In this document: positions 42,447 to 54,987 of the stretch, in pieces
Layout: each line of letters opens with the position of its first letter
Position numbering within the stretch: position 1 is the first letter of the stretch
NCBI RefSeq assembly: GCF_029873635.1
Contig: NC_080420.1
Coordinates: 123,946,719-124,010,718 of the forward strand
Reading direction: 5' to 3'
DNA: 64,000 nucleotides
Origin: Malania oleifera
Taxonomy: Eukaryota > Streptophyta > Magnoliopsida > Santalales > Ximeniaceae
Made by a program: the position numbers and the translations under genes
The notes under the pieces: generated by a model
What the model was told of the DNA's origin: nothing
Seen by the model: only the letters and a program-made list of their open reading frames with translations
Databases searched by the model: none

Positions 42447-44714
42447 TGTAGAGACTCGGAGAATTTATAACAATTAAATAATAAGGGAAAGGAAAGGAAA
42501 GGGAATCGGCTTCTTGGGCTCGTCGACGTGGATGCATGCCTCGTCGATGAGAACTTACCGAGAGGCATGTTCCAGGGTTTGAAACTTGTCAACGAGGGTT
42601 ATGTGCTCATCGACGAACCTCCTTCATAAACTCGTCGACGAGGTGATGTGGCTCGTCAATGAGGCCACATGGTCCGCCACCTATATATAGCCAAAAATTC
42701 ACTTTTTAGCGCAGAATTTCGTCCAAATTCACTTTTTCTCTCTAAAAGTCGGTGTTCCCTCCTTCTCTCTAGGTTTTTGGCTCCTATTCTCCTTAGTTCG
42801 ACAATTAGAAGCTACCACGGTAATCGTGGGGAGATTCTCTACAAACTAACTAAAGCAGAAATTCGATTTGAGTAATTTGAGAACCATCTCAAAATCAGGG
42901 TAAGAAGATTATTTGGGTATTTTTAGTATTACCACGTTTATTTGAGTTTAGATTTGGTATTTTATGAGAATATATTGAAATTTTATGAAGTAAAATCAAG
43001 ATATTATATTTTCAGGGATAGGGTGTTTTGAGACCCTGCAGGTATGGATTGAGGATCCCAGTGGATGATATTTCAGGAATCCAGGTAAAATGATAAATGG
43101 TTTATAGTCTAGAAATTGTGCATATGTGGATTTGGGGAGAATATGTATGTGATAATTATCTAGGTGAATTCAGTGGTTTGATTGGGAAATTATACGTGTG
43201 TTATCTCAGGATGTTGAAATTATGAACGCCACATGTGTGAGATTGTAAATAGCATTTAGTGCTCAAATAGTTAGGTAAGGAAAATATGCTATACCAGTTA
43301 AATTAGTAATATTATAAGTAGGTTTATGTATTTCGGGAAAGTATAGATTTCAGTACAGAGGCTCTTTATTTAGTTGTGTAGCATGAGTTAGTATCAGATC
43401 AGTATAGTATTTTTATAGCTTACAGATATTATGATTTACAACATATTAGTAGAAAATATTATTATACAGAATTTATACTAATTTCAAAATATCACGATGT
43501 ACGGTATATATATGTATGTAAAAATATCTACAAATAGATAGATATTTTCATATTTTGCATAATCACATTTTTATGGAATATATTCCAAAAAATAAATAAT
43601 ACAGCATTTTCAATATACCATGATTTATAGATTTCAGAACCATAACACTTCAAATGTTTAGTATTTAAATCTTCAGATATTCAGTATTCAGATTATACAG
43701 CATATTCAGATCAGTTATTTCATGTTATGGAGTTATATCATAATCATGGTAAAACAGCAATATAGAAATATCAGTTACATATATAGTATCAGGCCCTGAT
43801 GGACCAGATCAGTTTTAGAGCACGGTACAGTAACTATTTTCAGTTCAGAGTGCAACCACATAACTTAGATAGTATGTGGATATTCGCTAGTCGATTGTGC
43901 CTATATTGTGGACAGGCTCCCCGTCAGTTAGGGTTGAGGAGGACGATCTGACTTTCGGAATTCAATTGACTTATCCTGGTCGGCCAGCTAGTGATAGGTC
44001 TTGTCTGCGGGCTGCACAACCCTGTCATAAGGGGTTAAATCATGACTTTTAGTTATCCATCCAAGGAAGTTTTCTTAGTTATTATATATATCTAGATTTA
44101 CAGAAACCGTAGACATACCCATAAATATTAGAAGGATTATGAATAGAATATTCAAAAAAATAGTTTATGTTAAGCAACATAAGTATAAGATATACTATGT
44201 ATTATTTATACGTGTTTCCTCATACTCAAATATTTGCAGTACTTCTGAATCAGATTTTACCATTATGTAAACTCAACTGTCACACCCTGGTAATAGCATA
44301 TTTCGTATTACTGAGAGTTGTCTCATTCCATTATTTTTCAGGTGAACCAGATAGGCGAGCATATCAGGCTCGCAGGTAAAAGGGACTGCAATACTACCTT
44401 ATTTGGAGGGTAAGTATTTTGGGAAGTCACTTTTTGAGTAGTCCCTAAATCCAGGTGAGGGCATTTTGGGAATGGTTAAGTATGTATATTTTGGAGAGAT
44501 ACTAACTCTTTAGAAATGTATATATTTGATGTGGATATTTGCTTTTCGCTTTCCGTTGCATAGGTAGTTGATGGTAATACAGGTTCCACGGTCCTTACCT
44601 GATCCGTGATGATGTTATGGTTCATATTAGAAGATATCATAATGGTGAAATTTTACAATTTATATACGTGAAAATAAATTTTTAAAAAAATGGCATGAAA
44701 ATTAGGTCGTTACA
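42447..44714 (+). repeat. 3' LTR of Gypsy 1 (~2.27 kb)
   Basis: Begins TGTAGAGACTCGG right after the purine tract and ends GGTCGTTACA. A TATA box (CTATATATAG, 42682-42691) lies downstream of a cluster of TCGTCGACGA-type words (42515-42660). Internal text (ACTGAGAGTTGTCTCATTCC) is shared with the LTR fragment at 46281-46926, so the families are related. Confidence 0.88.
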
Positions 44715-46280
44715 TTTTTCAAGTATTTGGATAATGTGAGGTAAAAAAGAGCAATCGAAGTTTATCAAGTTCGATTCAGGGGCGACTCACTCCTTTATAG
44801 CGCGGGAGTTTATCAAGTTTTGTGGATTAGAAACTTAGTCATTAGATGCCAATTTGTCAGTGACTACACCGACTGGAACTGTAGTGTTGTGTAGAAAGGT
44901 ACTCAAAAACTGTCCAATCTGTATTCAGGGGAGGACCTTGCCAACTAATTTGGTAGTCTTAAATATGTATGGTTTTAAGATAATTCTAGGAATGGGTTGA
45001 GTAGCTGCTAACTACACCAGTATTGACCGTTACCCGAGAGAGGTAGTATTCCAACCTCCAGAAGAACGAGAGTACAGATTTGTGGGGACATATGTGCGTA
45101 CCCCACCACTGATGTTATCAGCCATACAGGCGAGGAGGTTGTTATTGGAGGGATGTTAGGGAAACTTGGTCTGTGTAAAGGAAGCATCAAAAGGAGAGTT
45201 GAGGTTAGAGGATATCCCAATAGTGAGGGATTTTCCTAATGTGTTTCTAGAAGATTTGCTAGGACTGCCTCCTGATCGTGAGGTGAGTTTGCTATCGACT
45301 TCTCCGGGAACAGCGCCGATTTCTAAAGTGCCGTACAAAATGGCACCGACGGAAGTAAAAGAGTTGAAAAAGTAGCTGCAAGAGTTGTTAGACAGGGGGT
45401 TTATCAGGCCTAGCGTGTCACCCTGGGGAGCGTCGGTATTGTTTGTGAAAAAGAAAGATAGGTCAATGAAAATGTGAATCGACTATAGAAAAATCAATAA
45501 AGTGGCAATTAAGAATAAATACATGCTTCCCTGCATTGATGAATTGTTGACCAACTACAACGGACACATATTTTCTCGAAGATTGACCTACGATCTGGGT
45601 ACCATCAAGTAAAGGTCAGGGCGGAGGATGTTTTGAAAACAATGTTCAGAACGCGATATGACCATTATGAATTCCTGGTTATGCCATTTGGGCTGACTAA
45701 TGCCCCTGCCGTATTCATGGACCTAATGAACAGGGTCTTCCATCAGTACCTGGATCAGTTTGTTGTAGTCTTTATTGATGACATTCTGGTGTATTCAAGG
45801 AGTCCAGAGGAGCACGATGATCATTTAAGGACAATACTAAAAATCTTGAGGGAAAGGAGATTGTATGCCAAATTTAAGAAATGTGAGTTTTGGCTGGAGC
45901 AAGTAGCGTTCCTTGGACATGTGATATCTAGGAGTGACATTTATGTGGACCTGAGCAAGATTGAGGCGGCAGTGGATTGGAAAAGACCAAAAAATGTGCA
46001 GGAAGTCAGAAGTTTCTTGAGACTGGCAGGATACTACCGCTGGTTTGTAGAAGGCTTCTCTAAACTGTCGAACCCTTTGACTAGATTGACGAGGAGGAAT
46101 GCAAGGTTTGAATTGACAGATGAGTGTGCACAGAGCTTCCAAGAATTGAAGTAGTAACTCATCACTACACCAGTTCTGACAATTCCTTCGAGAGAAAAAG
46201 GCTTTGTAATCTACGGTGATGCGTCACACAAAAGGTTCCGTTGTGTTTTGATACAGCGAAGGAGAGTTGTAGCATATAAG
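44715..46280 (+). pseudogene. Gypsy 2 internal fragment: protease, RT, start of RNase H
   Basis: Joined directly to the end of the Gypsy 1 LTR without primer site or gag. The protease has FDSGATHSFIAREF with the catalytic Asp intact. RT pieces: [35 protein letters not shown], then an open frame (45633-46154) with [20 protein letters not shown] and [18 protein letters not shown], catalytic Asp pair intact. A damaged section at 45470-45630 holds the MKM-IDYRKINK region. RNase H begins FVIYGDASHK and is lost at 46280, where LTR-like sequence starts. Confidence 0.88.
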
Positions 46281-46926
46281 AAATGAAAGAGTACGTATAT
46301 GATATAAGAAATGAATAAGTATGTATATGATATGAGATATGGAAACTTATGTATATGATTATGAAAATGATATGAAAGTTTATGACACTATGTTTTATAT
46401 ATATGATTATGAGTACATATCTATATATTTTTCGGTTATTATAATTATTTAAATGAATGTGATGATATATTAAAACTCATGTGTCACACACTGTCAATAA
46501 TTTATTTCATCTTACTGAGAAGTGTCTCACCTCAAAATCTAAACATTTCACGTAATTAGGACACACGAGTAGAGAGAGCTCCAAGATAGAGGAGAGCTGG
46601 TACTCTAGTAGTCAGGGTAAATATTTTGAGTTGGGGATGTGTTTTATGTAACCCCTTGGAGTACTTTGTGGATTTTGGGGATGTATATAAATATGTATAT
46701 ACACATGTATGATGGTATAGTGTTCTGGTATTTGTATTTGGGATGGTGTATATATATGAACTTCCGCTGTTAGGTATACCTATATGTGATAGACTGATAA
46801 CCCGGTACACCACTTCAGGTCGGGTTATGTTGATATGTGGTATCAGAGTTAGTTGACTGATGATTGATTATTATTGCTGTTTATTATTTAAAAAAAAATA
46901 ATGGTAGAAAAATCAGATTGTCACAC
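46281..46926 (+). repeat. Gypsy LTR fragment (3' part)
   Basis: AT-rich sequence with LTR features shared with 42447-44714: CACACACTG...CTTACTGAGAAGTGTCTCACC and an AAATCAGATTGTCACA end. The GGTATCAGAG word at 46835 is inside the LTR and is not a primer site. Confidence 0.6.
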
Positions 46927-47646
46927 ACTCACACTATTTACCATTTCATTACTTTCTTTGTCAACCAAGAGGATTTGATATTAAGACTTATCAATTAAAA
47001 ATCATAAATTACAATGCTTTTGATAAATTTTTTTGTAACTTTTTCCCGATCAGGAGGGCTGACTAAGATAGTTGGGTGGATGGTAGTAGAACATTATATT
47101 AATTCTATTAAGGCAATCATACAAACTTATACTTTATCACTACTTTGTAGTATAGACTTCAATCACTGTATATAACTTTGAGTGGAATATGGCAAAATCA
47201 GCTTCTTCTTTTTTTGGATTGGATTGGTGGCCTACACCAAGTTTAGGCTACACTACAAAAAGTAATCTCCTATTTCACAATCTTTTTCAATCCTTTTAAA
47301 ATTTGAAATGGAAATCTCCAACATTGTAAATGAAATTAAAGACTTACTCTAAGTTGAGAATTCAAATCTTAAATATGAACTTAATCACAATTGGACAAAT
47401 TGGCAAGTTGACATAATTGGTATGATGAAATATCCATGAAACAGTGAGTCAATATAGCACATCACTTCACTCATATTAAAAAAAGAAAGAAGAAAAATAA
47501 ATAAAGGATGGGAGGAAGAGCAGTAAGTAGAATTTGACAATTGTTTATCAAAAGGGTAGACTCAATGGCTTAATGTGCTCCACTTTTGTTTTGTTTTTTT
47601 ATTGGCCAAAGGTACATCACTTCTACCTAACTTGAGTTCATTTCTC

Positions 47647-47697
<51 letters not shown>

Positions 47698-48650
47698 TTA
47701 TCCTTTCACATAGTTTAATTTTTTTTTGACCCTCAACTCCCAATTGGGAGATTTGAGTCTCATGAGTAGCTTGGTGTAGCTAGGAGGCATGGAGTAGATG
47801 GAGGACTTTTTTATTAGGTTGCATAGAAGAAAAAGGATTTGCACCAAATAAACAAACAAATAAATAAGGGTATTGTTTTATGCACCTAAAATTTGTTTAA
47901 GTGGTAAGAGTAAAGTTCTATAATGATCTTAAGGTTTTACGTTTGATTTTTTACTTGTGATTTGTTGAGTGAATTATCAAGGAAACATCAATGGACGGGT
48001 GACAATGTTTTCAACCCTTCGGTTTGGTGCCGTCTAAATAGGTGTGAAGGGCTTGTTCAAGTTGTAGTTTTGGATTTTGAAAAAAAAAAAAAAAAGGTTG
48101 TTTTGTATTATTTTTATTTTTATTATAGTATTGTGAAAAATTTATCCATTAACAACTTGTTTGTTTATCTTAGTAATTTTTCTATCATGTATTGTTGATT
48201 TTCACAAAAAAAAAAAATTTAAAATCAAATTCTATGACTTCAAGTTATTGCAGATTGTTACATTACTTTAATTAATATAACCTTTTAAATAATTCATTCT
48301 ATAAAAAAAATAATTAATTATAGTTAAAATAAAATATCCATAATTTTTTAATACTATAAAAATAACAAAAGGTGAATTAAAAAATTATTTTTTACTGGTT
48401 TTTAACTTTTATGCATCATAATATTAATCATTAATTTTCATAATATTTTCTAATTTCTTATCTTCTACATTTTTATTATTTTAATTATAGTTAATTTTTA
48501 TTTGATTCTACTAAAAAATGGATGTGAATTCAATTAGGTTTTTAATTTGTTTTTCTTTTGGAAATATTCAAAAAAATAAGCTACTAATATTTATTTTTAA
48601 AATTCTTGTTTCTAGTTTTAAATTTTATTTCCAAAATTTCTTTACAACAA
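46927..48650. other. AT-rich spacer with microsatellite
   Basis: No gene was recognised. It contains the compound repeat (CT)n(CA)n at 47649-47697 and several A runs. Short frames are not supported by motifs. Confidence 0.6.
47649..47697. repeat. (CT)n(CA)n compound microsatellite
   Basis: About 14 CT units followed by about 10 CA units, directly visible. Confidence 0.95.
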
Positions 48651-48651
48651 T

Positions 48652-49197
48652 ACCAAACAAACCTTAAGTCCCACTAAGTAGGGTCAGCTACATGAATCAT
48701 TTTTTGCCAATTCACTTGATCAAGAGCGTTTTTCTCTATTAGATTAGAGGTTGTTAAATCCTTCCTCACAACCTCATTCCAAGTTATTTGAGCCATATCT
48801 TTACCCCTTTTTCATGTCTAATACAATAACTAACTAGCTTCTCCTCATAGTTACTCTACTAGGGTTACATTTCAAATGCCCAAACCATCTAAGCCACCCC
48901 TCCTTTAGCTAGTTTTCAACCAGAGTTGTGCCTAAATTATTGCATAGATACTCATTTCTTATTTTATCTTTTAATATTAAACTACTCATCCATCTTAACG
49001 TTCGCACCCTACAACTTTTATTTTTCATACACGTTTCTTAATTGTCTAACATTCTAAACCATAAAGCATAACTGACCTTTTAACCGTCTTATAAGATTTT
49101 TCTTTTAATTTTAAGGGTATTCTACGATCGACGCACTCTTCCATTTTACCCAACCTATTTCAATTATATGTACTATATCTTCTTCAATTTCCCCCTC
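48652..49197 (-). pseudogene. RTE-type LINE, 5'-truncated 3' fragment
   Basis: Minus-strand sequence is homologous to the C-terminal part of the RTE at 23790-24400. Shared words include CATCTAAGCCACC (reverse of the GW-W-L region), ACTACTCATCCATCTTA and ACTATATCTTCTTC. It ends with GTCCCACTAAGTAGGGTCAG, the conserved RTE/Au-SINE tail. About 545 bp, cut short at the 5' end. Confidence 0.8.
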
Positions 49198-51400
49198 GTA
49201 ACACAAACAACCCCTTTATGTTATATTTGATTAATGTAATTTTCATCTCTTTAATATAAAGGCATAAATTGATAATGATGAAAAAGAAATTATATATGGA
49301 TATTATATGATAGCATACGAGAAAGTTGGACCATGTCCAATCTCTTCCCATTGATTCTCGTACATTCTTATTGGAAAGCTCCGAAAAAAAAAAAAAAAAA
49401 GGGTCAGTCATACAAAAGATTGGGTCAACATGAAATAGGATAAAAAAATATTCTCATAGTTAAATTTATTATCTCTTACCTATTTCATTACGTAATTTAA
49501 AGGTGCGTAATTATATTCTCATATGTATTTTAAAGGTATTGTCTATTTTAATTATATTGTTCCTATTCCTCCATCGGGACCAGACAAGGGGAGCGGACCT
49601 TATCGAACTAAATGACTGACCTCACAGACCAACGCATGTCATTTTAAATGTATTTTATCCTCACTCACCCCTAACTTCCCAAAATGTCACTCATCCCAAG
49701 ATTACTACAAGTCAAGCACGTTATACCGTTGAGTTCTTATGAGAAAGCTCCCCAAAAAAAAAATATGCACCTAATTGATATGGATAATAACATCTAATAA
49801 TTTTAAATCTTTCTTCCAAGAATATTCACATTCAAACTCCAAGTTATAATTATATATTATTAACATTGGTCTTATCATTTAAATTTATTTTTGATATGTA
49901 TTTTTTATGCCTTTCATATTATCCCATCGCGTAGCGCCTGTAGTCTTTGTAGCATTTATAAATATGTGCAAACAATATTTTATATTTGTGGGCGTGAGTG
50001 ATTGAATTGAATTGAAATAACCATGTTGTATTAGTGTGCCAGCTGTGAGAATTAAGTGGTAATTAAGGGGCATTTAGTATTACTACCAAAAATTATAAAA
50101 ATAAAAATTAATAACAAAAATTAAAAACTAAAAATCAAGTTAATATTTATAAATTAAAATAAATTTAAAACTTAATTAAAAATAATCATTTTTGTGTTTT
50201 AATCAAATAATATTATAAAAAAATATGATTAAAATAACAAAATTATAAATAATATACATTAAAAATACTTCAATAAAAAAATTATTATAATTAATTTACT
50301 GAATTATTATACTTTAAAATTTTACTTTGCAGTAACAAGACACTTAAAAAATAGTAAAAATATTTTATGTGCATTTTATTTTAATTTTAGTTTAAAAGTG
50401 TATAAAATAAATAATTTAATACACAAGAACTATATTTACACATTAAAATTTCTAACAATAGGTTATCAAAACAATTAAAAATCATAAATTTTAATTTCTA
50501 ATTTTTTTGCAAACAGTTAAAAATCAATAATAAAAAAAAAAAAAAAAAACTAGCAATATAAACAAATGCACTTTTAAAATCTATTTCTTCACTTTGCAAG
50601 AATAAAAATAAAAATTAAAAACGGGCCTAAGAATTTTCATCATCATCTTCGAAGCATGAAATGAACGCATTAATTGCATGCATGGTGTGCTAGTGATCAA
50701 GTGGAAATGCATGCATTTAGGTGGGGCTGAAATCATCCCATCCTCATCATTTTCTCTTTTATATTCCTTTTTTATTAGTATAATAAAGGAAAATACAGAA
50801 AATATGTGCATAAAAAATTTAGGTAACTCCCAAAAATTGAAAATTATAAAAATACTCGGAACTTTTCAAAATGACCAAAATATACCTAAAATTCAAAAAA
50901 ACATTTAAAAGGTATTTCCAATCCATTTTTGCTAATCTTATGCACATATATGTCCATTTTTCATGTTTTTGCATCTGCAAGTCTCATTTGCATGTGCATG
51001 TTTGTGTATGACCTAAATATACGAGTATTACCTTTCTCAATTTGGAGAAAAACCCGCTCTTTGAAAACCTTATTAGACAATCTTTAATCCCAAGATACGT
51101 TTTTGCATCTATAAAAAATTAAAAAGCAAAAGACACTAACGTCTCCTAAAATTTAGAGGTTAAGATAACCTGCTCGCCTCGCTTAGACGACCTTCTCTTT
51201 TTTCGTCCCTGAAGCGACTTCATAATGAATTGCTTAGCTTACCTGGCTTCCTAGGCTATGTTCTCCCCGTTGCCTCGCCAGGCCACCGTTTATGTAATTT
51301 GACTTGTCCAATCAACTTGTCCAGTCGTGTAGGGTGATTTCCTTGCTTGGTTGATTATCACCATACTACAAAAGGGTACACAAAGATGGCACAAACAAAA
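49198..51400. other. AT-rich spacer
   Basis: No gene was recognised. 50060-50575 is extremely AT-rich, with GGGGCATTTAGTATTAC at one end and CAAATGCACTTTT at the other. These could be degenerate ends of a hAT-type MITE, but the pairing is weak. 51170-51310 is somewhat GC-richer with CGCCTCGCTTAG-like text of no known type. Confidence 0.5.
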
Positions 51401-51419
51401 CCAAATGCATACGCCCTTG

Positions 51420-51790
51420 TCTATTAATTTATCCAACTAGTCTTGACAAATCATTTTCATGCATGCATGCATGTTTACCAATGCATGTACACTAATCCAT
51501 CTATTTTATTTTCCTACAAAATTTCACACAATTCAATACTAAACAAAAGCCACCAATAATAATAATAATAATAATAGCAGTTCCCTAAAATAGCAAGTTT
51601 TTCCATTTAATCAAGCAAGCAAATACCCTCCAACATACGAGGAGGATCATACAAGCACATCAGCAACGACACTTCTAGGAATTAATGACTCATGGTGGTA
51701 ACCCATAGTAGCCCTTAAAAATATAGTGAATAAGACTATGTTCAAGCAACCCAAACAAATTGATAAGCACCGAAGCCACCAGTCAAGACT
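51420..51790 (-). pseudogene. Diverged tandem copy of the small-membrane-protein 3' exon
   Basis: On the minus strand, LINLFGLLEHSLIHYIFK, a frameshift, then YHHESLIPRSVVADVLV and stop. These correspond to INLSGLLKYSLVYFIYEDYHQKSLIPKSIV at 52719-52860. Downstream flanks are also shared: CATGCATGCATG, CAATGCATGTACA and ATTTCACACAATTCAATAC at 51460-51545 match 52530-52615. The unit spacing is about 1.07 kb. The frameshift makes this copy a pseudogene. Confidence 0.6.
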
Positions 51791-51817
51791 GGTGGAAATT
51801 GTTCATGCATGATTTTG

Positions 51818-51888
51818 TAAATTGGAAAAAAATGATCATGTAGTTAACCCCACCTAGAGACTTGAGGCTTTGTTTGGTCTTGTTATGT
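51818..51888 (+). mobile_element. LINE/SINE 3'-tail fragment
   Basis: TGATCATGTAGTTAACCCCA followed by CCTAGAGACTTGAGGC and TTTGTTTGGTCTTGTT matches the RTE/Au-SINE tail seen at 31115-31191 and, in reverse, at 48652-48720. It lies between the two tandem gene copies. Confidence 0.55.
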
Positions 51889-52718
51889 CCTTTACACTAT
51901 ATCGAGTTTATGATGAGACTTTCCTTATTAAATTAGATGTTAAGATCTAAACTTTGAACCAGCAAATCGAATTTACAGCCAATGCACATGGAAAAATGTT
52001 CTCCTATAATATTTTTTTGTTGTACACACCATTGTCTTACACATCATAACAAATAACATAGGAGTCTAAGCATGAAAGGGGAAAAATATAAAAAACCAGC
52101 AACAAGAAGGAAAGAACAATGAATCAACAAGATTACCGTATTCGAACTTGAAATTGAACAACAATTGATTGTAAATTGAAATAACATGTATCACTGGTAG
52201 GACTTCAATCAAAGTCGAGTAAAATCGCCTGAACAGTAATCTTACTATCTTGCAACAATGGACATTCAATTTTGCAAAAATCCCAGTCAATTTTGCATTC
52301 TAATTGGGTGAATATCTCCGAGAGTCAACGAATCCAAAACTTGGATTAGTGGGCTTTTGCTCAAAATGCTGGTATTTTCTCCAACATAATTATCCAGATG
52401 ACAAAATGTATTAACACCACAATTACCCACATAGGCACAAGTAGTGATGACAGAAAAAATTCTAAACCAAATGCAAGCATCCTGATCTATTTATTCAAGT
52501 GTATGAGTCTCCACAGACAAAACATTCTCATGCATGCATGATTGCCAATGCATGTACATGGGTCCATCTGCATTATTTTCCTTCATAATTTCACATAATT
52601 CAATGCTAAAAAGAAAACCAACAACAAGAAACGGTAGCAAGCTTTTCATTTCAATATATCATTCTCCATCTTGATCCATCGAGGTGCAGGCAAATAAATA
52701 CTCTCCGAATGAAAAGGA

Positions 52719-53386
52719 TCATACAAGCACGTCAACAACAATACTTTTGGGAATTAATGACTTCTGATGATAATCCTCATAGATGAAGTAAACAAGACTG
52801 TATTTTAGCAACCCAGACAAATTGATAAACACCAAATCCACAACCAAGTAAACACCAAACATGGTTCTAGAGGTAAACCCAAGCCTACTATATACACTAT
52901 CATCTGCCACCAAACATGGAAGCCACATCCAAATAGTAGTTATATATGCAAGATACACAAAAGCATCATGAGACACAAATATATGTAAATCCCAGCCTTT
53001 AAGCTATTCATAGCTCTTCCTAATAGCTCCAAACCTAGAAATCGATTCAAATATTAACTGATACCACCATGGCCATATGCCACACTTCAAAATAATTATT
53101 AGCCAAAAACCAGATATTGCACCAATGCAATCGAATGGGCAGTGCAAAAAATGCATCCAAAGTGGTTTATTTAGAAGATGCACAGAAAGAGGGTGACATA
53201 GCTAAGAAAGTTGGAATATACAAACAACCGAGAATGTGAGGAAGAGGAAGTCGAGGAGAAGGAGATGGGTTTTGAGGTGTAGCGAGAGTCTACTGTGAGG
53301 ACAATAACGGTGTTGGAGAGGAGAGAGAGGGTAAAGAGGAGGAGGTTGAAGAAACCAAAGACAAGGAAGGAGGAGTTATCATCCAT
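52719..53386 (-). CDS. Putative small membrane protein gene, two or more exons (model uncertain)
   Basis: The first candidate exon starts at 53386 with MDDNSSFLVFGFFNLLLF and SNTVIVLTVDSRYTSKPISF, giving an N-terminal hydrophobic segment. A second candidate exon begins after the acceptor-like TTTGGTGGCAG (AG at about 52905) and reads DDSVYSRLGFTSRTMFGVYL, then LVFINLSGLLKYSLVYFIYE and a stop at 52719. It is hydrophobic and could form one or two membrane segments. The C-terminal exon exists in a second, decayed tandem copy at 51420-51790, which supports real exon status. The intron boundaries and family are not established; I do not recognise the function. Confidence 0.35.
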
Positions 53387-53618
53387 GGGCGTTGTTGATG
53401 GGAAATATAATCATGAAGATAAGCTAAATAGGAGTCATCTTGGAAGATGGAGAGTAAATCAATGAATGTATCGAAGGGATGAAGGATGAGGGGGAGAGTT
53501 ATTAGGGAGAAGGTGCTAAGGGGGCGTTTCAGGATAGAGCTTGGCCCTCCTAGTGCACATTCACATTTTGTTAATACATCATATTGTGATGGTATATCCA
53601 TGTTATCAATCATAGTAT

Positions 53619-53663
53619 GCGCGCGCGCGCGGGCACACACAAAAGGAGAGAGAGAGAGAGAGA
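53619..53663. repeat. (CG)n(CA)n and (GA)n microsatellites
   Basis: An alternating GCGCGCGCGCGCG tract, CACACAC, then GAGAGAGAGAGAGA within 45 bp, just upstream (minus-strand sense) of the putative small membrane protein gene. The alternating purine-pyrimidine tract could adopt Z-DNA. Confidence 0.85.
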
Positions 53664-53682
53664 ATGGTAAGGAGGCGATCAT

Positions 53683-54059
53683 TCAGTACACTGCTACAGA
53701 CATGCAAAAGAGAGGAAGAGACAGAAAGAACAGCGTCGATGGCCATGGTAGGGAGTGGAAGGCAAATATGCATGGAGGAGGAGGATTTAACTTGCATGAA
53801 TTTTCATTGCATAGGAGTTGATCATTGGTCCATTTCATCAAATGTGAAATTCCTTAACTCACTGAAATTTATTTGAATTGAAAAAATCAACTAAATTTCC
53901 ATGATTTGTTTGAATTGATCAAGTGTGAAAACATCCACAAATTCCAAGTAGTGTCACTTTATTGATTGAGAAAAAGTCAACTAGTTCAAGAAGACACCTC
54001 TTATAATAAAATATTTTAATGATTTTCTTTTGATGAATTGTATAACTCATTTCCAAAAT

Positions 54060-54093
<34 letters not shown>

Positions 54094-54987
54094 CATCCAA
54101 TCCCACATTTCTTAAATTACTTTTAAGAGGAAGCATTATGTGCCAAAGATTTCAAAGAATTTAGCTTTGAATGATTACAATAAATTGTGAGAGAATATCA
54201 CTTATGTCATTTTAGACTACAATAATATCCATCTATAGCAAGTTAAGGTATACCAATATCTATTCTATTATTGTGAGTGACAATTGTTAAGTGCCTCCCT
54301 ATTGCTTCCAAAATTTAACTCTTTTAGGACCTTTGATCATTGTCAATTTTTATATTTTATTTTCAAAAAACATTTTCGGTTATTGGTTTTTGGCCTCCGA
54401 AGTGTTCTCATTCGCTAAAATTTTTACAAATGTAATACTCTTAACCCACACCCAAAACACAAAATTCCTGAATAGTACAATTCATTGAAAGAAATTAATA
54501 TTTTCAAAAGCTTGGCAATGAAAAAATTAATTAATGGTTCAAAAATACCTCAGTCTACTCTAAAATTAAAGTTTTACTTCTTCCCAAGTTTAATACAGTG
54601 TCATAATTTAAAACAGCAGTTATTTGAAAGTGCCAAGAGAAAAGGGCAAAATCCTTTAACATTAAATTCATAACAGCCAATTGAAAATTTTACACCAAAT
54701 GTATGCAGCCATGCAACAAAGAGAGACCACATGACACTGCAGTACGATCAACAGTTCAACTGACTAAACCATCCGACTTTCTAAACTGGACAACCATCCA
54801 GTTCACTTTTTCAGTCTTGAGTTCAAAATTTTTCATCTTCCATTTCTAACTACTCAAAGAAATGCAAAAATTCCACCTGTTTTCTGTGTTCCAACATTTA
54901 TATGGAGACAGAAGTTCTAAGGCAATAGAAGATGTTTTCAAGTTAAATACAAATGTTGTAAATTCAGAAAACAAGTTGCACCTAGGG
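53683..54987. other. AT-rich spacer with (CA)n(TA)n repeat
   Basis: No gene was recognised. The microsatellite at 54060-54094 is CA units followed by TA units. Confidence 0.55.

Larger units (their letters stand above)
37515..44714 (+). mobile_element. Ty3/Gypsy retrotransposon (Gypsy 1), 5'-truncated, with plastid DNA inside
   Basis: In order: Gag zinc knuckle, protease, RT, RNase H start, a ~960-bp plastid-derived block (39641-40605), integrase, C-terminal region, purine tract AAGGAGGGGAGAA and a ~2.27-kb 3' LTR (42447-44714). PR-RT-RH-IN order is that of Ty3/Gypsy. There is no 5' LTR and most of gag is missing. Stops and substitutions disable every domain. Confidence 0.9.

Noticed and set aside
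46820-46860. TGTGGTATCAGAGTTAG considered as a second Gypsy primer-binding site
   Set aside because: It lies inside LTR-like sequence that continues to TTGTCACA and no TG...CA LTR end precedes it.
50060-50575. Very AT-rich block with GGGGCATTTAG and AAATGCAC ends considered as a hAT MITE
   Set aside because: End pairing is weak and no 8-bp duplication was seen; kept only as a remark in the spacer.
53290-53682. 130-codon Ser/Leu-rich minus-strand frame
   Set aside because: It overlaps the better-supported first exon at 53386 in another frame and runs through the CG/CA/GA microsatellites.
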